A stretch of 64,000 nt of DNA from Triglochin maritima (GCA_963682175.1 OY821771.1:7191001-7255000); one strand, 5' to 3'. Shown: positions 1 through 12,649, numbered from the stretch's first letter. Made by a program: numbers and translations. Notes: generated by a model from the sequence alone, not told the origin.

Positions 1-272
1 CAGGTTTTGGTTATAATAAGCGAAGCAGAGATGACATTTTATAACAAAAGGTCACTGGTTATTTTTCGAGAAAAAAAATGTAGAAGTTTCTCCATGAATT
101 TGAATTTGTGAACGACAAAAGGAATAAGATGATACTTATAATTTAGTCATATGTTCAAATACTGTATATATACTATATAGCATAAAATATTTTGACATGG
201 ATAATAAAAACCTGCAGTATGATGTAAAATGAAAAAAGTATTTTTAATACTGTTGATAAAGTAGTAAACCAA

Positions 273-345
273 CGCCGTCTGTGGGAATCGAACCCACGAC
301 CACACGGTTAAAAGCCGTGCGCTCTACCGGCTGAGCTAAGACGGC
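273..345 (-). tRNA. tRNA-Lys (UUU anticodon)
   Basis: On the minus strand this folds as a full cloverleaf of 73 nt. The 7-bp acceptor arms GCCGTCT and AGACGGC pair exactly. There is a D-arm with AGCTCAGCCGGTAGAGC, an anticodon stem CACGG/CCGTG around the loop CTTTTAA giving anticodon TTT, and a T-arm with GGTTCGATTCC. The last base is the discriminator G; CCA is not encoded, as expected for a nuclear gene. No intron is seen. It stands alone, about 85 bp outside the Pack-MULE. Confidence 0.96.
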
Positions 346-892
346 TAGCGTGAATGCCTTTAGTCTACTATATTTATACTCAAATGGGCAAGTTACTATC
401 TTTCATCAAAATGTCTTAATAATCTTTGAAGGATTTCTTTTCCATTGTACCACTCAAAAACATTTGAATTGCTAAAATGCTATCTAGTTACGACTATTTA
501 CTTAGGAACAACTAAAAGACGGAGAGTACCTCCTAATTGCAATTATAATTTTGGGTTAATTGTTTGTATGCCATTACAAAAGACTATAATTCTCAACGAC
601 CTCCACGCTACACCTATTATCCGATATGTCATCTCAAAACACACCTAATATACAAGTTGTCATTAAAGTTTCGGAAATGTCACTCTGTTAGTCGACTTCC
701 CTAACGACGTTAGATTAATTATTAATTTATTATAAAGTTTACATAACCTACATTTTATAATCTAATATTTTTTGTAAACTTCTCTCTAACATTTCTCTTT
801 CTTTTCTCATCTCTCTCTCTCTCTCGAATCTAATAGTTGCCCGATCGTAAAAATAGTTGCCCAATCGTAATCCCTGTCATCAACACCAAATT

Positions 893-3025
893 TGAAAGGA
901 ATGTGTTCTAAAAGTTTTACTTTTATATGTCAATTATTATGAATTAGATGTTCAAACATTTTGTTCATTAATTATGATATTCGTCTTTTGGAAGTGTTAA
1001 GGAAGAGACGCTTGGTCCTTAACCGTAGAGATCTAAAAGATAATGGTTTACATAAATCAAAAGTTATTCACAATCATGGTAATTAACATGGAACATTAAT
1101 CACCGAGATAAGATTGTCGTGTTGGTCATCGATTGTTGTAGTTGTACAAATAATTGACGATACGAGTATATAAAAGAGGAAAAAATTACTTTTATATATG
1201 GAATAGACCTAACAAGTAAAACATTATGGAATTGTGTTTCGTGTCATTAATGTTTTACTGTGTCTTGGATCCTAAGATATGAGACTTGTATCTTTTCACT
1301 CAAGAAGTGTTTAATTTGATTATTGTCAAAAGCTATCAATGAGTATAGTGATAAAGGCAATAGTTGGTTGAACATGACTCGTGCTGGAAAAGATAGCTAG
1401 TCAAACGATTATCGTTGTCCCTCTTAATTGAGTGATGATGTTAGTGGGCCCCTTGATAAAGTAAAATTATAATGTGCACAATATAACTTGAGTTAAGTTA
1501 CATAGTTGTAATTACCTTAAAGAGATCAAGAAATGAATATAATACAAAGGTGACACATTTCTACTTTGTATATAATCTTAATATCATGAGTAAGGGACAG
1601 ACACAAGTGGTGCACTTACATCACTAAATGGATCATATTTAGTTAGAGCGAAACAAAGACATCTATGCTAATTGGGTGACTATAATGTGTAGTTAGATAC
1701 CACAGTTTGAGATATTAAGTGTTTAATATTGTTGTCAATTTAGCTTAGATCCTCCTATAGGTCACACCACAAAACTGGGAAACAAGAATCTTGATTTTGA
1801 GTTCATATGAAGTGTTGGGTTTCATGTGAAAAAGAGACACATGTGGTGAACGAATAAAATCAATATGTCATGAGAATTGACATAATTAGAATCATAATAA
1901 ATTCACATGAGGTGTGTATATTATGTGGTGTAATAATTTAATATTACATAAAATATAAATATGCTAAAAACCCCAAAAGATCAAATTTTATTGGAAATAA
2001 ATCAAAATTTTGACAAAGGCAAAATCAGGGTCAAACACGGTGAACCGTTTAGGGTTCGGTCGACCGAGGTGTCTTCGGAACGATCAACCGAACGGGGAAC
2101 GAGTAAGCACAATTGATTGACCGAAATTGTCTGGAGTGCCTGGACAATTGTGTTCGGTCAACCGAGAGAAAATATCTTGGAATATTTTCGGTAGACCGAA
2201 GGTGACACGGAAGTTCGATGAATATTCGCTAAGAGAAATTTTGGTGGGTCAACGGTCGACCGAGCAAGACGAGTATCGTCTGAATTTTTCCACAGAATTT
2301 TTCTCATGCATATTCGGTCGACTGTCTAGCTCACGGTTCACCGAACATGTGTTATAACCGAATGGTTTGGTTAAAATTTCTCGGTGAACCGAACGGTGCG
2401 ATTTTTGCTAAAATTATTAAGAGAATAATTAGATCATGGGTTGGATTAATTCCAGATTTAATTAAACGTTTTTTAGAATGCTTCTGTGGCATTTGAGATT
2501 AATTTTAGGAGAGAAAAACAAGTGATCATGACTAAAGAATAGTTCTTGATAAGGATGTTTTGGGAACCTATAAAAGGACCCCTCATCCTACTTGTTTATG
2601 TTAATGCAAAAATTCTTTCTCTTATTAATCTCTCCCTTAATCATCACGAAAACCTCTTAATAGTTTTAAGTTTTGGAGATAGAAATCTCAGGAGCTTAAA
2701 GAGGGTTATTTGCTAGATTCTAAGCATAATTAGAGATTGATTGACTAGCTCATTTTTCTCTAATCTTCTTTAGAGATTGATGAACACTTGTAGGTGAATC
2801 GGCGGGTGATTCGACGAGCAACGGAACTCTGGATCTTCTGAAAGGTTTTAGAGAACTTTTGGGTATGATCCTCTATTCTTTGTTTATTTTAATATGTATA
2901 AGAATGCATGATATTAGAATAAACAAATACATGTACGTAAAATCAATGAAAATATGAAATCGATCTTGTATGTTTGTATTAATTTTTTTAAAATATATAC
3001 ATTCATAGGGACACAAAATCCTATA
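893..3025 (+). mobile_element. Solo LTR, family A (about 2.1 kb)
   Basis: The ends are TGAAAGGAATGTG and ATCCTATA (mutated from the ATCCTACA seen in sister copies). Flanking 5-mers aaatt (888-892) and aaatc (3026-3030) agree at 4 of 5 positions. The sequence matches the reverse complement of 50171-52184 over most of its length. A TATA-like CCTATAAAAGG at about 2568 marks U3 and shows plus-strand sense. U3 holds several CGGTCGACCG-type palindromes (2050-2400). There is no internal retrotransposon region, so I read it as a solo LTR inside the Pack-MULE. Confidence 0.78.
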
Positions 3026-3496
3026 AAATCATTAAGCCCGAGATATGGATCTCCTTCGGGGTTATAAAATAAGCTCTGAATTTGGGCCGCCGTCAAATGA
3101 GAAAAATGAACCTAAATGTACGCCGACCACAAAAGGTTCACTGCACCACCTAGAAGCATCGTAACCAAATCAGAGTTGTAGGAATGGTCTACGCACACTA
3201 CTGAATGTGAGAAGTTGATCAATCGAAGAAATGACACACCCAACACTCTAATTAGAAAAAAAGTCATCGACCTCAGACCCGTCAACGCCGACGATGTTGA
3301 AGGAGAAATGGAAGTCTTTGATCAAATTAGGGCCACACAAACGTTCCTTAATCTCGACTTAGAGTGTGAAGATGAAGAATCGAAGAAGAAGAAGAAGAAG
3401 AAGAAGATGCCCTAGTACTCCGACGAGTACCACCTTCGCCCTCACCACCACCAACAACAACAATGCCCCCACAATTCCCACTTCAGAGCCCCACCC

Positions 3497-3640
3497 ACCC
3501 CTTTGCCAAGGACGACCTCCCCAAGGGCTTGTGCAACCACAAGCTCGGCTTCGTCGATGACCCCTTCGTTAACTCCTTTGTCTTAGACGAGCATTATAAC
3601 ACCTTCCACAAGTACGGCTATGCCACCGACCTGTCTACAA
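3497..3640 (+). pseudogene. PRP17/CDC40 splicing-factor gene fragment
   Basis: The plus frame reads [19 protein letters not shown], then a segment with [19 protein letters not shown]. From memory of the family this matches the conserved N-terminal region of the step-II splicing factor PRP17 (CDC40), upstream of its WD40 repeats. Only about 48 codons are preserved. Downstream is a GA microsatellite and no WD40 sequence exists nearby, so it is a captured fragment rather than a gene. The upstream frame from 3215 (acidic, ending in a lysine run) is open but I cannot assign it. Confidence 0.65.
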
Positions 3641-3660
3641 CATCCCCCAACATGAAGATT

Positions 3661-3661
<1 letters not shown>

Positions 3662-3694
<33 letters not shown>

Positions 3695-3775
3695 AAGAGA
3701 GACATTCAAGAGAGAGAGAGAGAGAGAGATAAAAGAGAGACATTCAAGAGAGAGAGAGAGAGATAAGATATGGAG
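3662..3775 (+). repeat. GA-rich microsatellite with a CATTCAAGAGAG unit
   Basis: Runs of GA are separated by repeated ATAAAAGAGAGACATTCAAG words. The mirror CT-rich tract lies at about 810-827 inside the opposite arm of the inverted repeat, so it is part of the TIR interior and not a coding exon, although it leaves an open frame. Confidence 0.85.
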
Positions 3776-4124
3776 AGATAGGGGGATGAGAAAAAGAGAG
3801 GGAGTGGGAAAGAGAAGTATGCGAAAATTATTAGATTATACAAGGTAGGTTTTGTAAAATTTACAATAAATTAATGATTAATTTAACGCCGTTAGGAAAG
3901 TTGACTAACAGAGTGACATTTCCGAAAGTTTAATGGCAACCTGTATATTAAATGTGTTTTGAGATGACATATTGGATAATAGGTGTAAAGTGGGGGCCGT
4001 TGAGAATTATAGTTTTTTGTAATGGCATGCAAGCAATTAACCCTTATGTGTCATTCTGTTGGCTCTGCACTTTACTCAACCATTTTGTGTTAATTAACCT
4101 AACAAATTAGCTTTACTTAAACTC

Positions 4125-5380
4125 CTAAATCTGGAATAAACCTACAACCCCTAAAATTACCTCTTTCTCCGTCCCGCCATTTGCCAACTTATCCACCACC
4201 GCTTGCGTCATCTTAGCCTTACTGTGACAACTCCCACGCCTTCTCAACCTCCCCACCGTGACAAAGTGTCGACACCATTGCCTCAAAAGCACTCCAATTC
4301 GGCTTCCACCCCGTCCTCCGTATTTCCTCAAACACCTTCTTCGCCTTCCCCAGCTCCCCAACTTCGCATCACTCGACAACCAACGTCGTATAACTAAACC
4401 CATTCGGCTCGAACCCAGCCTTCCTAATCTCCTTAAACACCCCCACTGCATCCTCCCTATCTTAACCAACCCCCTCATCCGTGAATGTAATGTGTTCTAA
4501 AAGTATTACTTTTATATGTCAATTGTTATGAATTGGATATGCAAACATTTTGTTCCTTGATTATTGTATTCTAAACGGTCGACCGTTTTGCACGGGATTG
4601 ATTGGCTAGCTCATTTATCTCTAATCTTGTTTAGAGTTCGGTGAACACTTGGAGGCAAATCGGCGGGCGATTCGACGGGCAACAGAACTTCGGATCTTCG
4701 AAAATATTTTAGAGAACCTTTGGGTATGATCATATTTTCGTGATTTATTTTAATATATGTAGGATTGCATGATATTAGAATAAACACGAAATAATGTACA
4801 TAAAACTGATGAAAATATGAAATCGATCATGTATGCTTGTATTAATTTTTGTAAAATATACACATACATAGGGACACGAAATCCTACAATCTACATATTG
4901 AAACCCAACAAACTCTTCTCACCCTTTCTCTCTCACACCTTCTCCGCATCCTCAAATTTCAAGTTGGCATAAAACCCATTGAGCACAACATTATAAGTAC
5001 CAGGAGTCGGAACAAAACCATACTTCATCATGACACAAAAACACTCCAACGCGCCATCCAAATTCCCCGTTTTAAACAACGAATTAATAACACCATTAAA
5101 ACAAGCAACCGACGAGACGACAACTGGCAGATGCCGGACCAACGCGTCAAAAGACAATGCGGACTCCTCGAAAGCGGAGAGCGCACGAAGGAGAGCAAGG
5201 AGTATGGACGGGGAATGTCGGCAACCGAGGAGGGGGAGGAGGGAGAAGGTTTCAAGGGCGTGGGAGGGGAGAGAGACTTTGTCGTAAGGGAAGAGGCCAG
5301 AGTAGCAGGAGGGGAGGGGAGGGGGAATGGGCGAGGGAGGTGAGGAAGGTGGTGGTTGTGGAGGTGGGGTTGAAGGCTAA
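4125..5380 (-). pseudogene. PPR (pentatricopeptide repeat) gene fragment, interrupted
   Basis: Reading on minus, 5157-4933 encodes a PPR-type stretch with ACFNGVINSLFKTGNLDGAL followed by MMKYGFVPTPGTYNVVLNGF. After a 407-bp LTR derivative, 4478-4350 continues with GLVKIGRMQ and, after a frameshift, VFKEIRKAGFEPNGFSYTTL, again a classic PPR motif. Intact PPR proteins act in organelle RNA metabolism, but here the frame is broken by the insertion and at least one shift, and both ends are missing. Short inverted repeats at 4088-4140 and 5373-5428 flank it, so it was probably captured by a MULE. Confidence in PPR identity is high; the exact ends are uncertain. Confidence 0.75.
4482..4888 (+). mobile_element. 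Deleted derivative of LTR family A
   Basis: It begins TGAATGTAATGTGTTC and ends ATCCTACA like the other family A copies. It retains only the first roughly 100 bp, one CGGTCGACCG-type palindrome, and the last roughly 280 bp, so about 1.6 kb of the LTR interior is missing. Flanks atccg and atcta match only partly. It interrupts the PPR fragment. Confidence 0.72.
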
Positions 5381-5899
5381 TTCCGGATTTAGGGGTTCAA
5401 TTAAGGCTAAAATTTTAGGTTAATTGTTAAAACAACATTGGTTTATCTACCAACCAAACTCTGTCACGTAGCAAACCCGAACTAGAAGTAACAATGCATG
5501 ACTAATGGAATGACATATGAAAATTCATAATGACACTCAGAAGGTAATCTCATTTTTAGTTGCTCCTAAGTAAATAGTCGTAACTAAGTGATATTTTAGC
5601 AATTCAAAAGTTTTTGAATGACACAATAGTAAAAAACCCTAATCTTTATATTGTCGTATTAAGTTTTAGATATTGTCTAGTGTCTACATTGCTCACCATT
5701 GCATCTTAGTTTGTTTGAATAGTTAAAAGAAAGCACACCAATTAACAATACAATGAAAGCACTCGTATGAACTATGATTTTGTAATCAACATAGTAGCAA
5801 AGAGGGGTCCAACAAATTATGTTGAGTCGGATTTTGACAAGACTATGGGCCAATTGAGTTTTGGGGTCACCCACATTTATGAAGGATTTCGGATCATAA

Positions 5900-6207
5900 G
5901 ACCATGTTTAACGGGGTTGTGGATGACCCACGACCTTCCGGACGATCCGATCGTCAACCCTCATCGTCGGGACGACCCGATCGTGCGTGATGTGTCCCTG
6001 TTTGTTTTTTTTGTTTTTTTTGTTTTTTGTAGTGTATATTATTGTGTTTGTTTGGGGTTATGGTGGATTGTGGTTAAGATGTAAATAGTGTCAGAAAGAG
6101 AAGAAAGTAGGTTGGAAAGAGAGAAAATTGATATGGATGAGAAACAAAACTGATGTGGAAGAGAGAAAAAACGACTGGGTTGAACTTGGTCATGGTTAAA
6201 CATGCTC
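5900..6207. mobile_element. PIF/Harbinger-like MITE
   Basis: The terminal inverted repeats are GACCATGTTTAAC and, on the opposite strand at the right end, GAGCATGTTTAACC. They are flanked by TAA on both sides (5897-5899 and 6208-6210), the 3-bp target typical of PIF/Harbinger. The interior is non-coding and includes GATCGTCnnnCCGATCGT-like GC-rich words. The same end type recurs at 29.6, 34.3, 44.3 and 54.2 kb. Confidence 0.75.
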
Positions 6208-6210
6208 TAA

Positions 6211-7811
6211 GTAGTATTATGCATGACTTTATTAAACTTTGATATTCTATATACCAACGACTAAGATACGAAGAAAATATTATGGTAAGCTCGCTTAACT
6301 TAGTCAAGTAGAAAATTGTTTTAAGTGGCAATAGAACATAGCATATTGGTCTAGTGTTTTATTAGGGAATGGAATTCATTTACAACAATTTTTTTAATTT
6401 CAAACTAGTTGAGATATGCTAGAAATGAAACTTTAAAGAGTCACGGTTTAGACACGTGAATCATCTTATTGCACGTGTTTCTATTCAAAGCAAATTCCTG
6501 AGACACAATCCAATCTTTTAGATCTCTTTTGACTGCTTATTCCCAAGTCAACCGTGGTCTACATCTTCCTCTTTTTGTGTCTTCGATCCGATTCAATACT
6601 CCGAATGAAATTCATTTACACACTGCAAAAATAAAGTAGCATCTGCTGAAAATACAGACGTTCTGAAAAACAATGTAGGCAAAAAATTTAATTTCGAATT
6701 CACAAATATATACACACAGAAGTATAACATGTGCTTCAACTGCCTTCAACTTCAAGGCTGTCAACAGCTATACTGTGCAAAAATGACGCATGCCACAGAA
6801 TGAATGGGCAAGAACGAGGTAGGTCGATACCATACTAAACATCAAACCAAAGATCACAAGTTACAGAAGAAGATCTTGAGCTTCACCCGGAACTACATGT
6901 GTGGTTCCTGAAACAGAAAAGTTGCTGTTAGTAATGAAGATAAAAATGACAGTGCAATTCCTTTGTGTTATCTTCTTGTCCCAATGTCTGTACGATGCCG
7001 AACATGTTTCACATTACAATTGCATAATCATATTTTTCTTGATCTGTAATTATATTATCATAATTCCTAACTTTTTGTTTTGAATTCATAACATGTATGT
7101 GCATCATTCCCATGTTAGTGCCGCACTGCCCTCATCTTAAGGCTGGTATACCTATTGCACAAAAAAACTGGAAATTATCAAATTAATGAAAACAAAGAAG
7201 TCCGAAACAGAACTTGTACAATGCTGTTGTTTTAAACTGGTAAGAGACAAATACTTCGAAACCCTTAAACAGATATACATCACATAACAATACTAATCCA
7301 TAGATGTCGATAAATGCTGATAGTTCATTTGAATTCTCCTAGTTGATAATAACTTTTAATCCAAATACTTCTTACTTCTTAGATATTATCTCGTGAGTAC
7401 TTAAGAATACTTCTGCCAAATATTTTGAAGGCATCATTTAAGAAAAATATCATGGCAATGATTTGTGTGTAATGCATTTCTAAAGATCAATGAATTTAAT
7501 ATTCGCAATTTGAATTGATTGTATAACAAACAGGGTTTGGTAGAGGGTCTTGTCCATGATGATGTCTAACCAGAAATAATAGTGTCAAGGGCAAGTGAAG
7601 TTCAGTTTCCAAAATTCATTAATATCAAAGAAATAGGATACCAGAATGATGTTAGTTTGCTCAGAATGTGGGGCAACGTTTGCTTCCAAGTTTCTAATAT
7701 ATGTTGATGATGTGCAAGAACAATCGTTTTTTTTAAAGTGTATGCTAAAACAAACCATCCAGATCACTTACATCTTGTAGGTAAAAAATGTGCATCTACC
7801 ACCCACAATTA
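6211..7811. other. Gene-free stretch, probably 3' region of the WSS1-type gene
   Basis: No exon-like or repeated structure was recognised. It is AT-rich with short random frames. The part next to 7812 is likely the 3' untranslated region and terminator of the minus-strand gene; a polyadenylation site cannot be fixed by eye. Confidence 0.5.
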
Positions 7812-10713
7812 TCAGGTTCCGTAGTTTGGGCCCCGTGTCGACACTGGTTGTCCATGTGAATATCTCCACAAATCACAAGCAGAGCACTTATCCAACTTAA
7901 TGCTATTCTCCAAGGTGCAGAATTTGCATGACCAAAATTTTAATTTAGTGCCAACATCTCTAAGTTTTTGAGTTCCACAAGCTTCACATACTGGAGCCAA
8001 AGGCTGTCCAAGGTACACAGTCAAATGATAAATTTATTATTAGTTCAGGCAAAAAAGAAGCCTATATAGTGAAAATGAATTGCATTAATGTGGTTTGAGC
8101 TTATAAAGGTCGTCATTTGTAGTAAAGATAAAAGGAAAACAACGTGAAGGGATGCACATTTCAAGTTTGATTGTTAGATAAATCTCTATGTCCCACAAGC
8201 TAAGATATACCACATCCAGCAATACGAAAGGAATACCACCAATATAATTGAGACACTAGAACACAGATGAGAAATGACAATCTGACGAATTAAGGTTTTA
8301 AAAAATTGAACAAAGTCATCCCCAACCTGTTTATAATTATGTACCCTTAGGCCTCAAGTAACCAAAAAATATTGTACCAAAGAAACACCTTTGAAATTTG
8401 TTAATCATAAATTTAGAAAGGATATCTGTTAGATAGAATGCATAGAGGAGTGCACTTAAATGTCTTGTGAATAATTAGTATTCCTGCAAGATTAAATATA
8501 ATAAAGATCACAAGCTGAAAATATTTGGCACAAAAGCTAAGAATGGGATTTTATGTACAAGTACAAGATAAATAATGAACCAATGCAAGGACTGAATAAC
8601 ATATTTCACCATTGTGGAGCATGACATAAATGTTTATGTTTTTTTGTCACCAAAGGATAATATCTAATTAAAATTCTATTGAACATAGCCATAACAAATT
8701 CCAGAAGCTGGTTATGACTTGCATTATTCATTTAGTCTCAAGAGAGTCATTTTATAATGCGAGAAGATTACCAGATTACGTAAGGTGCAAATACTGCATT
8801 CCCAGTTTGGTATATCCTGCATAAGATCTCCTGCACAGCCATTTGATGTAGAAAGCCCAACAGATGCACTCCTATAGGAAGATTCCAAATTTGTTTTTGT
8901 AAGATCAACACACTGGACCTTCATTACATGGTTTTCCCCCACCAAAACTGCATCTGAGTTGCGTTTTCCGGGAGGAGCAGAACTTCCCGCAATGCCAGAA
9001 GATCCACCAGATTCAGCAAGACCCAGACCATCGTCATCATCCTCTAGACCATGCTTAGTGGAACCACACCATAGTTCATCCTGCATTCTTCTCTCAGCGG
9101 CCATAGCTGCAGCTTGCATGGGACTGAGTGCAGTCATAATATCACAATCACCGCCCAGCCGCTTCGGTCCTGAAGGTATTAAAGATTTGACACGTGCACG
9201 TTTCTCTGCTGCTGCCAAAGCAGTCTGACGGAGAGCTGGAAGAGGGGGTGCACGAGAAAAGCCTCCCAAACGTCTCCCAGGGAGATCAAATCCTTGACCA
9301 GTTCCAGTTACTCCTCGTGAAATAAAATTTTCACATTCCTACACATGTTAAAAATTCAACACGGAGCAGATAAATAATAATCAGCGCCTGTTTCAACTCT
9401 TTCTGGTAAGCAAGGATAAATTAATACAGTATACAAAAATTAATTAGCCCGTCATAGTTACACTCCTTTCTCAGTTATGAAAAGCAAATGTGCCCAACAA
9501 AATGAACATATATGGTCTCATTAGTGAGTTACAAAAACTATTTTTCTTGATCTTGCCTTTCCCATGACGTGATACCTTTCCCATTGTTGTTAAATGCTTT
9601 GTCAAAGTTAGAACAGCTTGTGTGATATAGTTTGTCATTTTATCTTGAAAATAATGAAAATTGGAGTGAACAGAAAATACTGTTTGAACAAACCTTCCTG
9701 AGCTCATCCCAGAGCTTGTAGAAAGCAGCATTGTGAGGCCCATGTTGATTGTGGCAAAGCTCGTGCAGCATGGTGTCGAGAACCTGCTCATATGGAATGA
9801 AATCCCAATCCCTGCTTGATTTCCGCAACCGGAGCCTCACCTCCAAACCTCCACCAACGTTTAACCCCAAAAGTGATGGGTTCGTTGGGCTGCAACAAGT
9901 TTCAGAAAAGCAAAACTAAATAATTCAGTGGTATACTAAAGAAACAATTCAAATGTAGAAGTTACAAAAACACTGGTAAATAATGAGTTCTGGAAAAAAA
10001 AGAATCAGTTTGAAGTAGTAGTGGTGGTGGTAAAAAATGGAAAAAAACCCTGAAGGGACAAACACAATCAAAGTTCAAACCTCAAGCTATTCGTGTAAAA
10101 TCCTAAGCAAAAAAAAAAAAAAAAAGGAGCAGCTAAACAGACCTACAGGAAATGGACCAAATCATAGTTTTAAGAAGTAACCATGATACAAACAAAGAAC
10201 ACAGGCTTATATATAGTAAAACATACAAACAAATAACTACTGCTTTCCTGCAAATCGTAATCAGTAAGCTTTCTGTTCTACAGAATATGCAGCAAAAGAA
10301 CCAAAGTGCCACAGCAGCCAACAAATAATACCTTAGAATTAGATCTAGAAGACAAAACCATTAGAAAAAGGGACCAACTCAAAGCTTTGGAAGCAAAGAA
10401 GATTAAGAACACAGCAAAAGGAAGATTAAGATCGTAGCATTTGAAACACTAAATCCGCCGGTCCACCTATAATAAGAAGAAAATCAAAACTGTTGTGGCA
10501 TCCACAATTGAAATAAGGAAGACAATAGGAGGGGAAAAACAAAAATCAAAGAGTATACCAGAACTCTCGTAGAAGCTTGACTCTCCATTTGTATTTGCGC
10601 ATGATGGGTTGCACCTGCTTGGCGATCTTCTCCAGCATCTTCTTGGCCTCGTCTTCCCCGGGCTTTTTTAAGGCTTTCACCTCCCACACCTTGTGTAGGT
10701 CCCCATGATCCAT
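7812..10713 (-). CDS. WSS1: WSS1/SPRTN-type DNA-dependent metalloprotease (WLM domain, RanBP2 zinc fingers)
   Basis: The coding exons are 10713-10559, 9889-9694, 9338-8772 and 8003-7812. They join in frame to give 369 residues and all introns are GT-AG. The WLM metalloprotease domain covers about residues 5-150: HELCHNQHGPHN supplies the zinc ligands H94 and H98, the catalytic E95, and the third histidine H104. The C-terminal part has two RanBP2-like zinc fingers. The first, ECSICTL, spans the last intron and is completed by CEACG; the second is WSCKFCTLENS...CSACD. In yeast, Wss1 degrades proteins crosslinked to DNA and binds SUMO and Cdc48; a nuclear repair role is inferred by family. The middle (about 190-300) is low-complexity. 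The start is the first ATG of the exon after a 5' leader intron. Exon 3 is unusually long (567 bp) but fully open. Confidence 0.92.
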
Positions 10714-11581
10714 AAGTGCCACAGAGTCTGGTCTGGAGCAGGAAACACTAGTTTAGAATAGATGATGGAAAATGAAGCTTCCTGGACAAGAGAGGGGCAT
10801 TGTATTACGATTTCAAAATGCAATTTTGAAATGTTCACATGAAATCATGTTTTGCTTTGTTTGTAATTGGTTCTCAAAAGACCTCCAATTTTTCCATCAA
10901 TAATATTAATATGGGTGGTCAGGATGATTTGGAGAAGTGGCCTAAAATTTTATGACTGAATTCCTTCACATCAATCTGAAACTTCCATTTGTTGCTTGAC
11001 AATCAAATTCCAATCGAAGATTCCAACAATAAATCATGAAATCACTTTGAGACTCCCTCCCCACTCATACAAGGACAAATTCTCATCTTAGACAGGTACA
11101 CTTTCATTTGAAACAAAATAGTTTGCATTTGTGATTGGGGAATTTTCATTTGAGGCGAACACGTTGTCAAATGAATTCTCCTCCTTGGTTCATTCTTCTT
11201 ACATGAGTATAGGCATCGTTTTAACAAACAAACACAATGTTAACTAAAAGGAAAAATTAAAAAAAAACAATTTTTTACCAATCGCCATCACAAAAAAGTA
11301 ACATTTTTTCCTACACCAATCACTGTTCCCCCGACAAAATCAAAATGGTATATCCTTTTCGATCCATCGATTGGTCTCACCGAGCGTCAGTAATAACAAA
11401 CAAGCATTTTTAAAATTCGTTCCAGATGGAAACGCTTAGCTATAGGGATTGATTCGTAACGGAAGAACGGAAAAAATCACTTCTTTTTTTATTATCTCGA
11501 ATAACTTCGACTCTCGCCCGCCTCGCCCTAAATCCAAATCAGACCGACCCCTTCCATGAAACTAAATCGGGAATCTTACCT

Positions 11582-11650
11582 TCTTTGCGCCGGAGAAGAG
11601 GCGACGGCGACGGCGGAGAGATGTCGACCGGAACGGGAAAATCCACTTCC
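11582..11650 (-). promoter_or_regulatory. Probable 5' leader exon of the WSS1-type gene, with leader intron 10730-11581
   Basis: A CG-rich block on minus ends GGCGCAAAGAAG followed by GTAAGATTCC, a good 5' splice site. A matching acceptor CCTGCTCCAG lies at about 10730, just before the coding ATG at 10713. This suggests a non-coding first exon and an intron of about 850 bp. The transcription start was not located. Confidence 0.45.
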
Positions 11651-12493
11651 TTCGGATTTTCAATTTTGAAACGCGGAAGTGGACTCAAATCGTGTCGTGT
11701 GGTTTGCAACATTTTTTGGTTTTTTTTTGCAATCATACCCTCTTTATCTGTTTTATTTGGTTGCGTACTACTGTTATGTGGCAATTTCCTAAAAGTACCC
11801 TCGTTATGTAGGTTGTTTCACTTCCATATCCCTCTTGTTTTTATTGTTTTAATCCCATTCGGTTATCTGGATTTCCGAGATCTCTACATGTATGTTGCTA
11901 AACAAGTGGAAAATTTAAAACACATTTAATTTTCTAAATTTGCACTTATATCGCTTCACAATCTAGTCGATTTTAGTAGTCAATTGATGGATTTAATTAA
12001 CTCGGGTGTGTTACTTAGGCATGCCAATTAGTCAGTCAACTTAAATCAAATTAGGAGACATTTGGGGTCATTATAAACTAATTAAGAGTAATTTAGTTCT
12101 TTATTTATCAAATCTCAACATCAACAATGTTGCACCTTAGTAAGCTTCATTGTCTGTTCTTGGAATATTTGATGTCTTTCAGTTGAAAATGATCGGTGTT
12201 TTGATGTAATTGTTTTTGTCTTAAACATTAAAATTGTGTATTTTACATTTTTATAATTAATGATGCATTGTGTTACAGGAATTTAAACATTTATCGTGTT
12301 TTATGTTTCGTTTTTGATGATTTTTTGTTATTTTATTTATCGTTTTACCATTATGCTAATTCTTTTTTATTGGAATATCAAACAATGTCTAGGGTAGTGG
12401 AAACTATCATTTCATACCTTACCGACTGAAAGTCTACATGATCCCATCCCATTTCTCCAAATTACATTACTTACATGATACGACAATCACACA
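11651..12493. other. Intergenic, nothing recognised
   Basis: T-rich and AT-rich sequence between the WSS1 promoter and the MULE. I see no gene, RNA or repeat end in it. The region presumably holds the upstream promoter of the minus-strand gene. Confidence 0.5.
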
Positions 12494-12649
12494 CTAATAA
12501 AACTGAATTGCTAAACATCGTCCCAAAATTACTTAAATTGCCTCTTAAAATTACCAAATTGTCCTTCCTCCTATTTTTACTTATATATCTCACAATTTCA
12601 CTATTTTCTCAAAACTTTCTCTTCCTATACCTACTACAGAAGATTACGA

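Larger units (their letters stand above)
430..5640. mobile_element. Pack-MULE-like element carrying PRP17 and PPR gene fragments
   Basis: The outer ends are inverted repeats: 430-535 matches the reverse complement of 5535-5640, starting AGGATTTCTTTTCC on the left and AGGGTTTTTTACTA on the right. Flanking 9-mers are aatctttga (421-429) and aatctttat (5641-5649), 7 of 9 identical, which fits the 9-bp duplication of Mutator-like elements. A second inverted pair, 552-830 with about 3770-4055, looks like the inner part of the same long TIR. The stretch 4056-5534 therefore appears to be a later, related insertion that split the right TIR. Its own ends, GTGTCATTCTG and GTGTCATTATG, also form an inverted pair. 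No transposase is present, only captured host gene pieces, so the element is non-autonomous. It was later hit by LTR elements. Confidence 0.72.

Noticed and set aside
3366..3560. Arginine- and proline-rich open frame overlapping the PRP17 piece
   Set aside because: It is the shifted frame of AAG and CCA repeats; the PRP17 frame explains the region better.
5028..5423. Several overlapping arginine/glycine-rich plus-strand frames
   Set aside because: They are antisense or shifted readings of the GC-rich start of the PPR fragment.
5767..6084. 105-codon frame with a phenylalanine/valine-rich tail
   Set aside because: It runs across the end of a MITE (TAA at 5897); the hydrophobic tail comes from a T-rich tract.
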